From the NCBI GenBank assembly GCA_934045075.1, contig OW203725.1, forward strand, positions 17,482,269 through 17,546,268: a stretch of DNA of 64,000 nucleotides. The letters run 5' to 3'. Below are positions 10,065-21,335 of the stretch, one piece after another. Under the pieces are notes generated by a model, which saw nothing but the letters and a program-made list of their open reading frames with translations, had not been told where the DNA came from and ran no database searches. The DNA is from Yponomeuta sedellus (taxonomy: Eukaryota; Arthropoda; Insecta; Lepidoptera; Yponomeutidae). The number at the start of each line of letters is the position of its first letter. The first letter of the stretch is position 1. The translations under genes and the position numbers were made by a program.

Positions 10065-10797
10065 AGATCTCCCCATATTCACGCTACTTTTATCTGTGTA
10101 ATATGTCCGTGAATATTGATGTTATATTATATATTTATTATAATATATATTATTATCTGTCCTCCGTCATCCCCATCCGACCGGCCGATCCTCGGTAACG
10201 TAAAGGTAAAGGTAAAGTTAAAATGCATTTATTGCCACCAACAATAGAAGAATAAAAGGATAAATTACAAATAATGACTTGATATTGTAGACTTTTAGTC
10301 CGGATCTACTTACGGGTGTTGTTATATCGGAAGAGTCCGACCAGGTTTCGCTCCGATTCGCAGAGCTTAATCATGGTGAGCAGAGACGGAGCTCGCGTCA
10401 TTGCTCGTCTCACACGAGCTTGTTGTGCTTACGAAAGTTTTAGTTCAAAAATGACTTGATAGTTGGCGACAATACCTGTAGACTACAGTTATGTTTTTTA
10501 TTTCCGTGCTACGTCTAGTATGTTAGGTATAGGTTTACTCTTGGGCTCATAGCTGAAAAGGCCCATTACTGGAAAATTGGGTCGAGCCATTGCTACATGA
10601 AAGAGGGATAAACCTACAAAGGAACATTTGCATTGTTAATATCAATTAGAAGGTTTGTAGAGCAAGGTAAAACATGCGTATGTAGAGGTAACAACCCATC
10701 TAACGACGATGTAGCCTGGAGGTTTTTCCCAACCAGTAGGTGACTTATTCATCGGTTATACCAAACCAATAATACACTTTAATAACCTACGATAGTT
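10065..10797. other. Unassigned sequence with one shared repeat
   Basis: 10,205-10,220 is a GGTAAAG trimer. 10,330-10,440 (GGAAGAGTCCGACCAGG ... GACGGAGCTCGCGTC) is shared with 20,995-21,335. The rest is unassigned. Confidence 0.45.
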
Positions 10798-11548
10798 TGT
10801 CAAAGACTTATAGGGAAGAGCGGGTGATCGTGATCTTCCACTGTAAAGGGAAATTTCCTGCCAGGCAGATCGTATGCCTGGGGACGGCCGGTCCAACTAT
10901 TGTTAGTCGGACTTTATATTTATGGTATGTCATTGCAACACTTTGATTGCGCGATGCAGTAATGTTGGAGTTTGTAGTGCGCGCGCAGAGTTGACATGTG
11001 GCGAACATCACTCCCCTTCAAGACCGTAGTTACGCATAGCTAGGTCTGATAGGTATCGAAGTCTGTGCTCTAAAGCCTGCAAGTTTTAGAGGACGCTGAG
11101 TCATTGAGTCGACTAGCGGTAGAGGTTGTTCGGCGGCTAACAGTCACTTCACTGGCGACAGTACCATGGAGACCGCGCATGTGGTGGGAACCGGCGAAGG
11201 TTGCTGGCAACGCGTGCTGTTGCTGTGTGGCTGCCGTGCCGAGGGGTCGGGAGAAGATCACCATCAGTCCCAATAGTCGGTACGTTGACTGTAGTGGATC
11301 TGATGAAGTGAGAGGGAAGATTGCTGGCCTTGCTTTGAGACTAATGTATGTGGGGTGCTGCGAGAGAGAAGGAAGATTGACAATGTTCTGTCAGGGGTCA
11401 CCACTATATTGAAGAGAGAGTGATCGTGCTCTTCCACAATAAAGGGAAATTTCCCGCCAGGCAGATCGTAGGTATGCCTGAGGACGGCCCGGTCGGTCCA
11501 ACTATTGTTAGTCGGACGTTATATTTATGGTATGTCATTGAGACACTA
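10798..11548 (+). mobile_element. Miniature LTR retroelement (TRIM-like)
   Basis: Two direct copies of a TGTCA-starting repeat begin at 10,798 and 11,389. They share AAAGGGAAATTTCC, GCCAGGCAGATCGTA and TTATATTTATGGTATGTCAT. The first ends near 11,151 and is followed at 11,153 by TGGCGACAGTACC, which looks like a primer-binding site. Only about 240 bp separate it from the second copy, preceded by a purine-rich AGAGAGAAGGAAG (PPT-like). The second LTR is cut at about 11,548. No gag, protease or RT sequence is left. A related LTR lies at 31,365-31,600. The ORFs at 10,808-11,412 are not LTR proteins. Confidence 0.65.
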
Positions 11549-11667
11549 TATTAATTAAGTAGGATAACGAATTTTCGTGAACAAAGACGATCTGAGGAAG
11601 ATTGAAGGCAGTGGCTATAAGGATGAAGTCAAAAAGAAGTGGCGTGCTGTGGACGAGTAGCTAGGTA

Positions 11668-11863
11668 CAGTCTGTTAGATTTTAGAATATACCTCGGCTA
11701 CTATCGGATGGAATCGGATATATTCGTGTAATAGAAATATCGGAACTAATATGACACTTATACATAGTAGGAAGTAGTATTACTAGTGTACTGCTCGTGT
11801 GCTTTCGGCGAAAACCGATGCCTACTCTAGAGCCCGAGGTATATTCTAAAAGCTAACAGACTG
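11668..11863. mobile_element. TA-flanked MITE, CAGTCTGTTAG family, copy 1
   Basis: Terminal inverted repeats CAGTCTGTTAG...GAATATACCTCGGC and the matching far end, GCCCGAGGTATATTC...CTAACAGACTG, are bordered by TA on each side, as for Tc1/mariner-type insertion. At 196 bp it is non-coding. Two more copies are at 18,700 and 22,865. Confidence 0.85.
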
Positions 11864-12012
11864 TAGCTTATTAATTGATTCATGTTATTGATTTTTCTCC
11901 CTGTTAGGCGTTAAAGAAAGATTTGAACGACTGCTTCAACTGTAAACTGAGTTGTTGACAAAACAATAATGGGACAAAATTACAAGCCTTCGCAAGCAAA
12001 TGAATTTGGAAT

Positions 12013-12380
12013 CATCATCAACCCATTATGTCCCCACCAATGGGCACGGGTTTCGTCTTTGAAGAAGGTATAGGCCATATTCCACCACAGAGGCCAAGTC
12101 CGGATTGGTGGAGGCTTGCAAGACTAGTGGCTGGCCTTACTGTCAGAAGTTGTCAAGCCGCCCTAAGGCCTCTGACTTGGCTTAACGACTGCCATTTATC
12201 GACGGCAGCAACGTCTTAACGTACCTTGCGAAGCACGGATTCGCTCGGAAAAATGCCACTTGTGTTTGTCATAGACGGTCACCCATCCATGCACTGATCC
12301 ATGCATTCATGCGCCCTATGTTGCTTAACCTTCGTGATTGTTTTAAGATCACTCAGACAGCCAGGACTACGAGCGACTAA
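12013..12380 (-). mobile_element. 5S-headed SINE, second subfamily
   Basis: AATTTGGAAT (12,003-12,012) and AATCTGGAAT (12,381-12,390) are a 9/10 target duplication. The minus-strand head ATGGATGGGTGACCGTC is 5S-like, and the body has CTTGCAAGCCTCCACCAATCC where the main subfamily has TTACAATCCTCCACCAAC. A short ATGCATGGATCAGTGC duplication sits inside the head. The tail is an ATGATG-like repeat. A sister copy is at 34,560. Confidence 0.85.
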
Positions 12381-12390
12381 AATCTGGAAT

Positions 12391-14483
12391 AAGATTCATA
12401 AATTACAATTTTATGTTTAATCAGTGGTGCCAATCGTAACCTTTTTATTTACCCTCTCTTTGTTCCACTAGACTAGGACCCTCCTCCAACTCGGACCAGG
12501 GGTGCGATCACGTAAGTCGTCTACTATGTGGAGTAGTCTGATTTAGCCTACTTGTCGAATACCTATTATACACATCTTGACACGTCCGTTAGAACGAAGT
12601 TACGCGATAAAAGGACAGATTTCACTATCCTGAGCCACCTAGAGTGGAATGTTACGTGTTACAAGGGCAGATCTCTCTAAGCCACCTCAGTCCACTCCGG
12701 CATGTATCGGTCGAGGTCATCTCGTTCTCGTCTCCTTGGTCTACTTCGTCTGAGACGTTCGCCTTGTGGGATCTACGGTGGAGATTTATACGTATCTATC
12801 CGGGTGAAATCGGTTGAAGTGGCCAGTCCATGACTTCAACGTCGTATTCTAGACAATTTAATTAACTGTGGGCAATTTTTAGTTTATATTGACTAAATGA
12901 CATTTGGACTCTTACAATTGCCTACTCCTACTTCACAATGAGAATGTGTTGTAGCTATTTACCAATTGTCTCTCAAATAAAAAGCATTCAAGCAGTTTAG
13001 AGTCAAGTTGAGTCACCCTCCTCTGTTCCGGCGGAAGTTGCCAATTTGCAAAATTGGGCATCAATTCAATACAGACGGAAGACTCCCTTTAGGTACTTTG
13101 ACATCCTTACTCATCCGCCTCTTAGGGTCTTCCTCTGTTGTCAGAATTACCAACCGATACTTACATCGCATGTAGGGAGGATAAGTGTACATCATTGTAG
13201 CTACTGGAAATTACCTTTTGGAGTCTTTAGGTATCCAATTGTCACCATAAAAAGTGATAAAGTGTTTTTTTCTTCCCCATCGAAGTACTTTAAAAACGAA
13301 ATTAGAAATGGCGTTTTAAAGACGTTTTTCAGTCTAACTACAATACTTCTCATATTTAACTTCACCATTCTGATGCATTTTAGCTACTGTCGACAGCACA
13401 TCAACCTTTACATTTTAGTTGCAAGTAACGTAACTGAAAAGAGGGAACGCTGGCTTTACCAAAAGACACATATCTATTATCGAAGTAATTTGCTCATAAC
13501 TTTGCCTTAGAATCACTCGCTTTGCAGTACTGTCTAGTCGTGAATCTGTAATATTATTCCAACCTATCTACGAGTAGGTGTAGTATAAGGTAGATACTTA
13601 GTTAAGTTTGGTTGGTGACATCTGGGTTTTAATAGAGCCGTGACACTTTGGTCTAAGCCGCGGTTAGACAGCGTAAACATCTCCAAGCTACGACCGCAAC
13701 TTGGTTTGAGAATTTGCCCTTTTAACCAAGGGACGGTCGAAGTTAGTTCATCTTCGTAGCTAAGGTCTAATAAATTAATTGTTATAACATATTTTAAACT
13801 TTCGCGACTTGTACACATAGTTAGAATATTTTCGGGGCTTAATCGCGTAGTAATTTATTGCTATTTTACCTCGACGTTTCGACGACGTTACAGTCATCGT
13901 GGTCACGAGAAGACTGATGGCTGGCACCCGTTCGCATCTTCGGCTGATGAGGTTTCTTTCAGACTACCCTCAATCAGCTATCACAAAGCACTATTAGGGT
14001 TGCGACACACTACACTGACAATGTCGGACGATAAGCCATGGGACTTTTTTCCACTCGAACACATCTTGATGACCGGATCCCTCGTTTGCGACAGTTTGAA
14101 ACCACATTCCCGATTAAATTAATTGTTTTGAACTAGATTACAAACAACCGAGTTTAGCCAAAAGCAGGTAGGTACTCATATCATACCGTCCTGTCACTGG
14201 CACATACCGATAACCCTTCTCTCATGACGATACGAAATCAGTCCATCTCCATTGTAGCACACCCACCCGCGCCCTTCCACACAAGCGCTCCTCAAACAAA
14301 GGATCGAATTAAGCAAATACAGAGAACGTTCCGCTAGAGATGAAAGAGAGTTAATCAAACAACTATAGGAACGTATTTAATCCAGACGACACACACACCC
14401 CCGCGAGAATCAATGCAACTGTCGCCGACAAGGCAATAGGGAGACAGAAGAACATAAACGCTCTACCTACTTATTGTGGACGA
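12391..14483. other. Long stretch without recognised gene
   Basis: The 154-codon ORF at 13,046-13,510 has no recognised domain and AT-driven composition. At 13,390, GACAGCACATCAACCTTTACA is shared with 31,850 and, inverted, with 16,660 and 17,040. At 13,840-13,920 there is a fragment of the CGACGTTTCG fold-back family. 12,450-12,830 is unassigned. Confidence 0.4.
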
Positions 14484-14700
14484 ACTCTGTGGCGTAGCGG
14501 TAGCGCATCTGCCTACCATGCAAGAGGTCCCGGGTTCGAATCCCGGCTGGGGACAAAAAACCCCAGGTCTTGGATGTTACATGTTTGTGACGTCATTGTT
14601 TCTGGTTCCCACGACACAGGGTATCCTAGTGTGGGCCTAGAAGCAATGTCTGTGCATGTATGTAAATGTTATGCTATAATTGTTATAATGTAAAGATTAC
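14484..14700 (+). mobile_element. tRNA-Gly-like SINE B
   Basis: GTGGCGTAGCGGTAGCGC supplies the A-box and GGTTCGAATCCCGGC the B-box. The anticodon arm TCTGC-CTACCAT-GCAAG would read ACC. The acceptor ends do not pair, and a SINE body follows (GGTTCCCACGACACAGGG, TATCCTAGTGTGGG) ending near ATAATGTAAAG. Copies or parts occur at 33,383 (minus), 23,385 (minus), 30,155 and 48,868 (minus). Confidence 0.8.
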
Positions 14701-14925
14701 GAAAATAAAACCACACGCCGTCGCTTCCAAATTAGCTTGTCCAAGGAATGGTGGCCACGAAATCAATGGGCAGACCGCTAGCCCGAGCCCGATGTACTGA
14801 AGACAACATGAATACATAGAAAACGTACACGGTACACGAGGGGTGGTTTGCGGTCGGCGTTTGGGGTTGGCTCAAATATTGAAGCCTTGAACATGTGGAC
14901 TAGTTAGTTTAGGCTTCTTGCATCC

Positions 14926-15821
14926 GGGGTGCGATGCCAGATTACCTTCCCGTGTGCCCTTCCGCTTCCGTTCCTACTGATTCATCTTGAACCAGTGGGA
15001 AGGGTAAGTGGCAAGAGCCGGTGCACCCTGGGCGCTGGTCAGTAACTTCTCTTTATGGGATCTTGCTGGCCAGCGGCGAAAAATCTGGCGGGAGGGGTCG
15101 CGTGGGCCCTGTTTCACTTTGTGGAGCGGGACCCAGGCGACCAACCGAATGAAGGACCGACTGGGGGGGGGCGCCGCTGCGCGGAAGCGCGCGCGCCTCG
15201 TACCAGTCGGACCAGAGTGGCCGCCGGGACGCGGAGGGTCGGGGGACCCTCCGCCTCCATCACGGCGGGCCGGAAGGCGCCCTTGCGTGTTCCGAGGGTG
15301 CCTTCTGGCACGGAGGAGGCCCGCGCGGTCGCTCACCGCCTTCTCTACTTTTAGAGAAGTGCTGGTGGGCGACGTGACGGGCCTCGCGTGTGGGGCGTGT
15401 GGGGACCGGTATACATGGGCCCCCACGCGCCTCAACGAGGAGGTGCGCCGCCCTCCCCATCTCATCGACCGGGTTGCGATGGGATGGAGGGGGCGGCGCG
15501 TTGGGGCGTGTGGGGGCCAAGATCTTACGCACTTGGCCCCTATGCGCTCCAACGAAGAGATGCGGCGTTTTCTAGCCCCGTCGTCGAGCACCGACGGGGC
15601 AGAAGCGCCGCCGAAGGAGTGCCCGAAAGGGCGCCCGCAGACGGGGTCGTGGAAGTGTGCGCAAGCGTCCCCGTGGCCCCGTCCTTTGCGGTGCGGAGGA
15701 ACACCCCAGGAGTTTTAGTCGGTATACCGCCCTTATCAGGGCGGGGAGTCCGACATAACCACTGTGCTCCCCCGAGCCGGTGGTACCCGTAATTGGGGTT
15801 TCTCCTGGGTGAAAAAAAAAA
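14926..15821 (+). mobile_element. GC-rich retroposon with TSD and poly(A), R1-like
   Basis: AGGCTTCTTGCATCC at 14,911-14,925 recurs at 15,822-15,836, and an A11 run precedes the second copy: a textbook target-primed reverse transcription product of 896 bp. It is far more GC-rich than its surroundings. 15,392 and 15,503 start two copies of a roughly 111-bp repeat (GGGGCGTGTGGGG). The last 120 bp (CAGGAGTTTTAGTCGGTATA ... CCGACATAACCAC) resemble, from memory, 3' UTRs of lepidopteran R1-clade LINEs. Overlapping ORFs in five frames reflect high GC, and none shows RT or endonuclease motifs. It is probably a deletion derivative. Confidence 0.75.
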
Positions 15822-15859
15822 AGGCTTCTTGCATCCAATCGTTTCCTTCCACTTTGACC

Positions 15860-15996
15860 AGGCCGTCATCGGCCGGTTTGGTGGAGGCTTGCAAGACTAG
15901 TGGCTGGTCTTACTATGAGAAGTTTACAAGAGGCATTAAGCCTCTTACGAATACATGGCTTGGCACCAACTGCTTAACGTGCCTTGCGAAGCACTG
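15860..15996 (-). mobile_element. 5S-SINE body fragment
   Basis: GGTGGAGGCTTGCAAGACTA through TTAACGTGCCTTGCGAAGCA on the plus strand is the central body of the second 5S-SINE subfamily in reverse. The head and tail are absent. Confidence 0.75.
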
Positions 15997-16479
15997 ATGT
16001 AAGTTTAATATGATTTGATAAAACATAGATTGATGGATAGATAGAGAAAAGTTGTCAGATTGGACTTGTTTTGCTGTCTTTTTCTAGATACAAGATATTT
16101 ATTTGCGCCAAATATGTTACTTTTTAGATGTTTTATTTGTTTCTCCAACACTATGGTAGCAATAGGTACTCTCAGCGGCAATATTTACAATATGAAAGAA
16201 GTTACATATATTGACATTAAAAAAATTATGTTAACTGTCAATAAACGTAATTTATGTGTAAGATTTCGTAACGTAAATATTTTCGCATTCTCTGCTGAGA
16301 AGAACTTCTGCATTTTAAGCACTTATTATTTGGTGATACTAGCGTCAAAATGTATTTATGATTGACTCTCTGTACGCGCAAGCGTTATAGAGCGAGATTG
16401 CGTTTGTGAAATCGGTTTTGAATCGATGCCTGATGGGATACAGCTACGGTTCGGTCAGAAACCAGATGTTGCATTAATT
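15997..16479. other. Unassigned AT-rich sequence
   Basis: The 101-codon ORF at 16,060-16,365 is AT-driven and unrecognised. No repeat is identified. Confidence 0.35.
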
Positions 16480-17213
16480 GCGTATTTGCACCTCTTTTGT
16501 GCGTTCACATACTGTATATCGACTAACCGTTCACTGCTAGGGTAGTGAATTCGACACAGAAATGATTATAATAATAACAATTGTAGAGCTCCTAAGTTTC
16601 AAAGTAAGTATTAGCAGTATTTTTGTTGCAAACGGTACGTAAATTATTAGAGAGCTAGTGTGTAAAGGTTGATGTGCTGTTCACGTTAGTAGGCACATAA
16701 CCTTTGGATGCAGGGTAAAATATACCTTGAGAGAGAGAGAGAGAGAGGGAATATGGGATCAATCACCACGCGTGCCCACCGCGGATTGACGATTTTTAGT
16801 GCTGTCATCCATAAAAAAACCTAAAGACAGAGCTTTTTCTTTGCTTGCGAATTTGCGCCTCTTTTGTGCGTTCTCATTCTGTATATCGGCTAACAGTCCA
16901 CTGCTAGACTGTTGTCGTGAATTTGGCACATAAATTATTATAATAACAATAATTTTATTGTAGAGATTCAAGATATGAAACTAAGTACCAGCAGTATTTT
17001 TGTCGCAAAAGGTACGTAAATTGTGAGAGTGCTACTGTATAAAGTTTGATGTGCTATCCACTGTTAGTACGTATACCTCTCATTTTAGAGTAAAATATGT
17101 GTAGAGAGAGAGAGAGGGAATTTTCGGTTAATCACCACGTGTACCCACAGCGGATTGACGATTTTTAGTGCTGATGGAATCGATAAAAAAATCTAAAGAT
17201 AAAGGTTTTTTAT
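16480..17213. repeat. 367-bp unit duplicated in tandem
   Basis: GCGTATTTGCACCTCTTTTG at 16,480 and GCGAATTTGCGCCTCTTTTG at 16,847 start two head-to-tail copies. Both hold TATCGRCTAAC, the TAGCAGTATTTTTG block, a GA microsatellite (longer in copy 1), CACCACGCGTGCCCAC (GTGTACCCAC in copy 2) and GGATTGACGATTTTTAGTG. The copies differ at many sites, so the duplication is not recent. Confidence 0.88.
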
Positions 17214-17327
17214 CGATGGCTGCAACCAATCGGGACATAGGCCCCGTGGTGGAGTATGGCCTAACCTTCCTGCGATGCAGGAAGAGATCCAAGCCGCCCA
17301 GTGGGGACATACAAGGGTTGATATCGA
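17214..17327 (+). mobile_element. 5S-SINE 3' portion
   Basis: GCCCCGTGGTGGAGTATGGC, CTTCCTGCGATGCAGGAAGA and AGTGGGGACATACAAGGGTT followed by GATATCGATG are the SINE tail. The 5S head is missing. Confidence 0.8.
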
Positions 17328-18699
17328 TGTGCTCAGACACTTAAGTTTCCTCACGATATTTTTTTTCAATGTAAGAAGACATAATTAGCATACTGAGTCA
17401 TTTCTGTTGCAAATGGACCATGTTTTTCAGCCTTATTTTGGGAATACGTCGTGGATGTTAGATCTAAAGGTTTATCTATCACTCAGCGCTCGCCCAGAGC
17501 ACAGAGTTTTTTTCTGAGGTTAGACACCTTGAAGTAGGCAATCGATACAAGGTGAAAACCACCCAGTGCCTCTAAATGAACATGGAGCATTTGTCAGTTG
17601 TGAAAGGTGTTTTTCCTTGGTAATTTACGGTAGTTCGTTATCTGCGCGGTGAGATGCGGGCGCGCGTGCGCCGATCCTACCACGCGTCGTGCCGGTTTAA
17701 CATTCGACACGCGCCCAGCGACAACTGTTTCGAGCTTTTTTTGTTTTTTTTTTAATTGTGGCATTAGAAGCTATATATGTATATCCCCCAGTTTCTCGTA
17801 CACTAACAATCTGTTAATAGATGTCTAATGTTTTTTTTCTATGCACTTTGGCCAACTGACAGGTATAGTCGATTAGACGCTTGTTACTTAAATACATACA
17901 TAACCTCATGCCTGTATACTAGAGGGGTAAGCAGAGACCAGGGACTGCCACTTGCCATGATCCTGACAGATCACGCTTGTTAGTGTATCAGAAATCGGAG
18001 GTAAGACATTGATGAGCCTCTCGTGATGATTTGTACGTTTAAGGGCTGTTAAAGGATAGGCACCCTTCCTTTAATATTTTTAGGGAATGATCAATAGTAG
18101 TAGGTCGGAGTTTTTAGCGTATGGAGAATTGAGAGCATAATAATAGATCTATTCGCTTATCCGTAACATTAGCCGTGGTACCGGCTTGAAGACTTTTATA
18201 ACTTATAAAAGTTTCTAGACTGTAGGTTATTATTAATATTATATAGATTCTTATTACGAAGAAGCGTAACTGAGTCAATGGGCAAACTGCCCTTTAAAAG
18301 TTATATTTAAGACACAAGATTACTAGTGAAATTTAATACATCGCGAGTAGGCTAACGGGCCTCAACAAAAATGTAGAGCAATAATACTTAACTGTGAAAC
18401 GAGATAGTGATTAGCAGAAATATTCCATTGAATTTGTCCCTCCCGCCACGATTTGAATTTTAAAATCAAGGTCTATTTTGCATAAACATGGGCTCATGAA
18501 GTCATTCTCTGAATACATTTGCAACTATTCTATGGGAAAAGGTTGATTTATAACAATATTATACAAATCGTTTTGTGTATACTTATGATCATTTTGATGT
18601 GAACGCATAAAAATTAAATTTACTGCCTTAATTTTTTTTACACAAGGAGTCAGGTAAGTGCAACTTTTTAACAACAGTGCGACTGTTGAAAAGAGATTA
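17328..18699. other. Mostly unassigned sequence
   Basis: 17,640-17,720 is GC-rich. 17,785 carries a lone CCCCCAGTTTCTCGTACAC MITE-type end. 17,885-17,975 (GCCTGTATACTAGAGGGGTA) is a piece of the 1,291-1,675 repeat family. 18,000-18,690 has no recognised content beyond a short ACTTTTATA inverted pair at about 18,195. Confidence 0.4.
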
Positions 18700-18912
18700 C
18701 AGTCTGTTAGCTTCTAGAATATACTTCGGCTACTATCGGAGAGATTCGGATATATTCATGTAATAGAAATATCAAAACTAATATGGCACTTAATTTGGAA
18801 ATTGGAACTAATATGACACTTAATTTCGAAAAACAGAGCAGGACTCTGTGCTTTCGGCCAAAACCGAAGCCTACTCTGAAGCCCGAGGTATATTCTAAAA
18901 GCTAACAGACTG
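18700..18912. mobile_element. TA-flanked MITE, CAGTCTGTTAG family, copy 2
   Basis: It is bordered by TA at 18,698 and 18,913, with CAGTCTGTTAGCTTCTAGAA and GCTAACAGACTG ends. It has an internal partial duplication (AAACTAATATGGCACTTAAT-like, twice) absent from copy 1. Confidence 0.85.
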
Positions 18913-19364
18913 TATCCATAACCCTATTAATACACGTTCGAAAAAATGACGTGTTACAATAATTATTATGGTTTCACCACTTCACGCCGACCCCAAAAAA
19001 CAAAAGGTTACTAACGGACAAGGGATGGACGCAACCCCTCTTTTGTTCAATAATCTAATAAAAGAAATGAAGATGTTGCGTGATTGGGAGATATCACAAC
19101 GTGGGAACGCACCTTGATTGGTGGATTTAATTAATTGACGCGGTTAATGGCAACTTTAGTGCGGTTGGCCGTGGGAAACCGCTGGCGATGTGCACTGGTT
19201 GTTTTAGACGGCGATCTCGAATTCTGAATGAATTGTAATGGCACTCCCTTAACCATGCATGGATAGTAAGATTTTTTTTGGCTTTGGACTTTATTTCTAG
19301 TTGATAAGGTTCAATTTGATGTGGGCACTATTATGCCATTGCTGGGTTAAGGGTTAAAAAAATA
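18913..19364. other. Unassigned sequence
   Basis: Nothing recognised apart from moderate GC at 19,080-19,220. Confidence 0.35.
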
Positions 19365-20130
19365 TTTTTAGAAAGAAAGAAGGAAAGAAAGAGATTTATT
19401 ATACCAACAAGACACATCACAGAAACAAAAAACCAGACAATTAACACAACATGAGCACAACAGAAATAAACCAAATGATTATATAAACAAACGAAACAAA
19501 AAAAACAGACATAGGTTTCGCCTGAGGTGTGTCTATGTTGCCACAAAAGGCAGCTTACTCAGCGTTAAGCTGAGGGAGTGAGCCCTCAGCGCTGATTTTC
19601 AGTCAGTGCCCGAGGTAACCGAATGGTCCTACGGAGTGCGTGTCGTGGTGCATTTATAGAATATATATGAATAGGATAGGTACACAAATATAAAAGTAAA
19701 AAGGTCGTCTTAAATACATATTATTAATTTGTAATGATAATGTAAAATACAAATAAATCCAATAAGTAAATATAAGTGCAAAAATATAGAAATAAAAAGA
19801 AAAGTACACGCCAAAGCAAACACCTATGGCCGACAAACAACTTTTTTTTTCTTTTTGATGCGATTACAATATCAGTCACTTTAGTAAGAAGTTGAAGTAA
19901 AAGTAAGCGTAAGTCAGAAGCGGCGAAAATTCGGGTGGGACAGTCTCTGCTGTTTAAGCAAATATACCTTGAGCTTGCACCCAAAGGTGGAACTTGCACC
20001 CTGCTGGAAGCGTCACGGACTGGAGGAGGTATATTGTTCCAGCACTTGGACGCCGCAAAACGGAAACTACCTCGAAATGCCATCGTACGGTGCACAGGGA
20101 TAACAATCCTATCCCTGTGAACCATGCGTT
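19365..20130 (-). mobile_element. LINE 3' fragment: ORF2 end, 3' UTR, CTTT tail
   Basis: Reading on the minus strand from 20,130, FRGSFRFAASKCWNNIPPP matches the ORF2 C-terminal block (HRT.AFRGSFRYAA..CWN.IPP) of lepidopteran jockey/CR1-like LINEs. The frame drifts after about 50 codons, then comes a long AT-rich 3' UTR with CTCAGCGCTGAGGG-like sequence, and the end is a CTTT microsatellite at 19,370-19,395. It is 5'-truncated and frameshifted. Confidence 0.75.
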
Positions 20131-20994
20131 GTCTAGACGAGAAAATGGAATAAGTATGGAACCACTTTAGATTTCCCTGCTTCTTCAGAGGGTATCGCCA
20201 GTTCTATTTCAGATATGACGAGGCCAATTTGTTCGAAAAAATATATATTTTGAACCTTTGCTCAACAAAAGTGGTTTATTAGAAAGTGGTCTTGTACTAA
20301 CGAAACACTGTTATATAAATAACACATTGTATGAACAGTTGATTGATTGCTCATCGTTTTTAAATTAGTACAATCTAAATCACCGGATCACACTTAGGTG
20401 TAGGCTGGCAGCATGTGCACTCTAATCGTTACGTCAAGAGTGGCTCTGCAAAAAAAGCGTAAAGGTTTATGTGCTATCGATAGGATATCCAGTGAAATAA
20501 TAGAATGGATATAAGTAATAGGTATGCGAAGAAGCACAGAGTTTGCGCAACAATGCATTTGTGTCTAAAGGATGAAAAAAACGTGCATGATCGACTAATT
20601 GTCCTGTCGTCACAAAGCCCGGAAATCCGATATTTCACGTATTAAATGTTTAAAGCCCAAAAGACCCGTTGGACCATTAAATTTTATTTCATTTCAACCC
20701 GCCGCCGCCGGGGGTGGCCAAAATTGGCGGGGCGTTCGCGAAACATAAATAAATAATGACAAAAAACATATTTCGTTTGTTGCGCAGCTCATTATGCGCA
20801 ATTAGCTACGATTGTGACAGCGGACAGTTCTGTGAACCGATTTTTGTGTTATTGTTGTGATTGAAATATGTTTCAAGTGTGCGGAAGCTGGCGAATGTTA
20901 AGATAGGTAAGCGCGAATGAGATGGGACCTATGCCAAATGTGAAATGGCTTTTGGTTTATTGGATTGTAACCGGGTAAACTTATTAGGCTTTTA
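20131..20994. other. Unassigned; possible regulatory or first-exon DNA
   Basis: 20,690-20,730 is GC-rich (CCGCCGCCGCCGGGGGTGGC). Near 20,905 there is AGATAGGTAAGCG, which fits a splice donor. No downstream exon can be linked. Confidence 0.25.
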
Positions 20995-21335
20995 GTTGGA
21001 AGAGTCCGACTTGGGAGCCAATTCTCACTTCATTAGCAAATAATTCGTATACGACTCTAAGGCTTATCACTTGAATTCTTCATAAAAAGTCGAGCGACAG
21101 CCAAAATCTCAATTTTGAACGCCATGCTACATCGAATTCAAATGAGAAAATAAATGTCTAATGACTCTGTCGAGTCTTATTTTTATGCGACAAATGTCTA
21201 AACCATCGAATATTTTGCGTCTACGCTTTCAATTCGCATGGATGAGAATCGGCTCCCAGGTTTCGCTCTCATTCGCACAGCTTATGGTGAGTAAAGACGG
21301 AGCTGGCGTCTTCGGTGGCTCGTTTCTCCCTGTTT
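20995..21335 (+). repeat. Repeat shared with 10,330-10,440
   Basis: GGAAGAGTCCGACTTGGGAG and CAGGTTTCGCTCTCATTCGC followed by GGTGAGTAAAGACGGAGC are shared with the earlier copy in the same order, although the earlier copy lacks about 200 bp between them. The element class is unknown. Confidence 0.5.

Noticed and set aside
11104..11412. Gag-like protein of the LTR element
   Set aside because: No CCHC knuckle or capsid features, and the ORF spans LTR, primer site and short interior.
13046..13510. 154-codon protein gene
   Set aside because: No recognisable domain, composition follows AT-rich background, and part matches dispersed repeat motifs.
14484..14556. tRNA-Gly gene
   Set aside because: A and B boxes are present but the acceptor ends do not pair and a SINE body follows. 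Near-identical copies at 33,383 share the same body.
15008..15718. 236-codon protein gene
   Set aside because: Overlapping long ORFs in several frames on both strands are explained by high GC. No domain is visible and the region is a retroposon.
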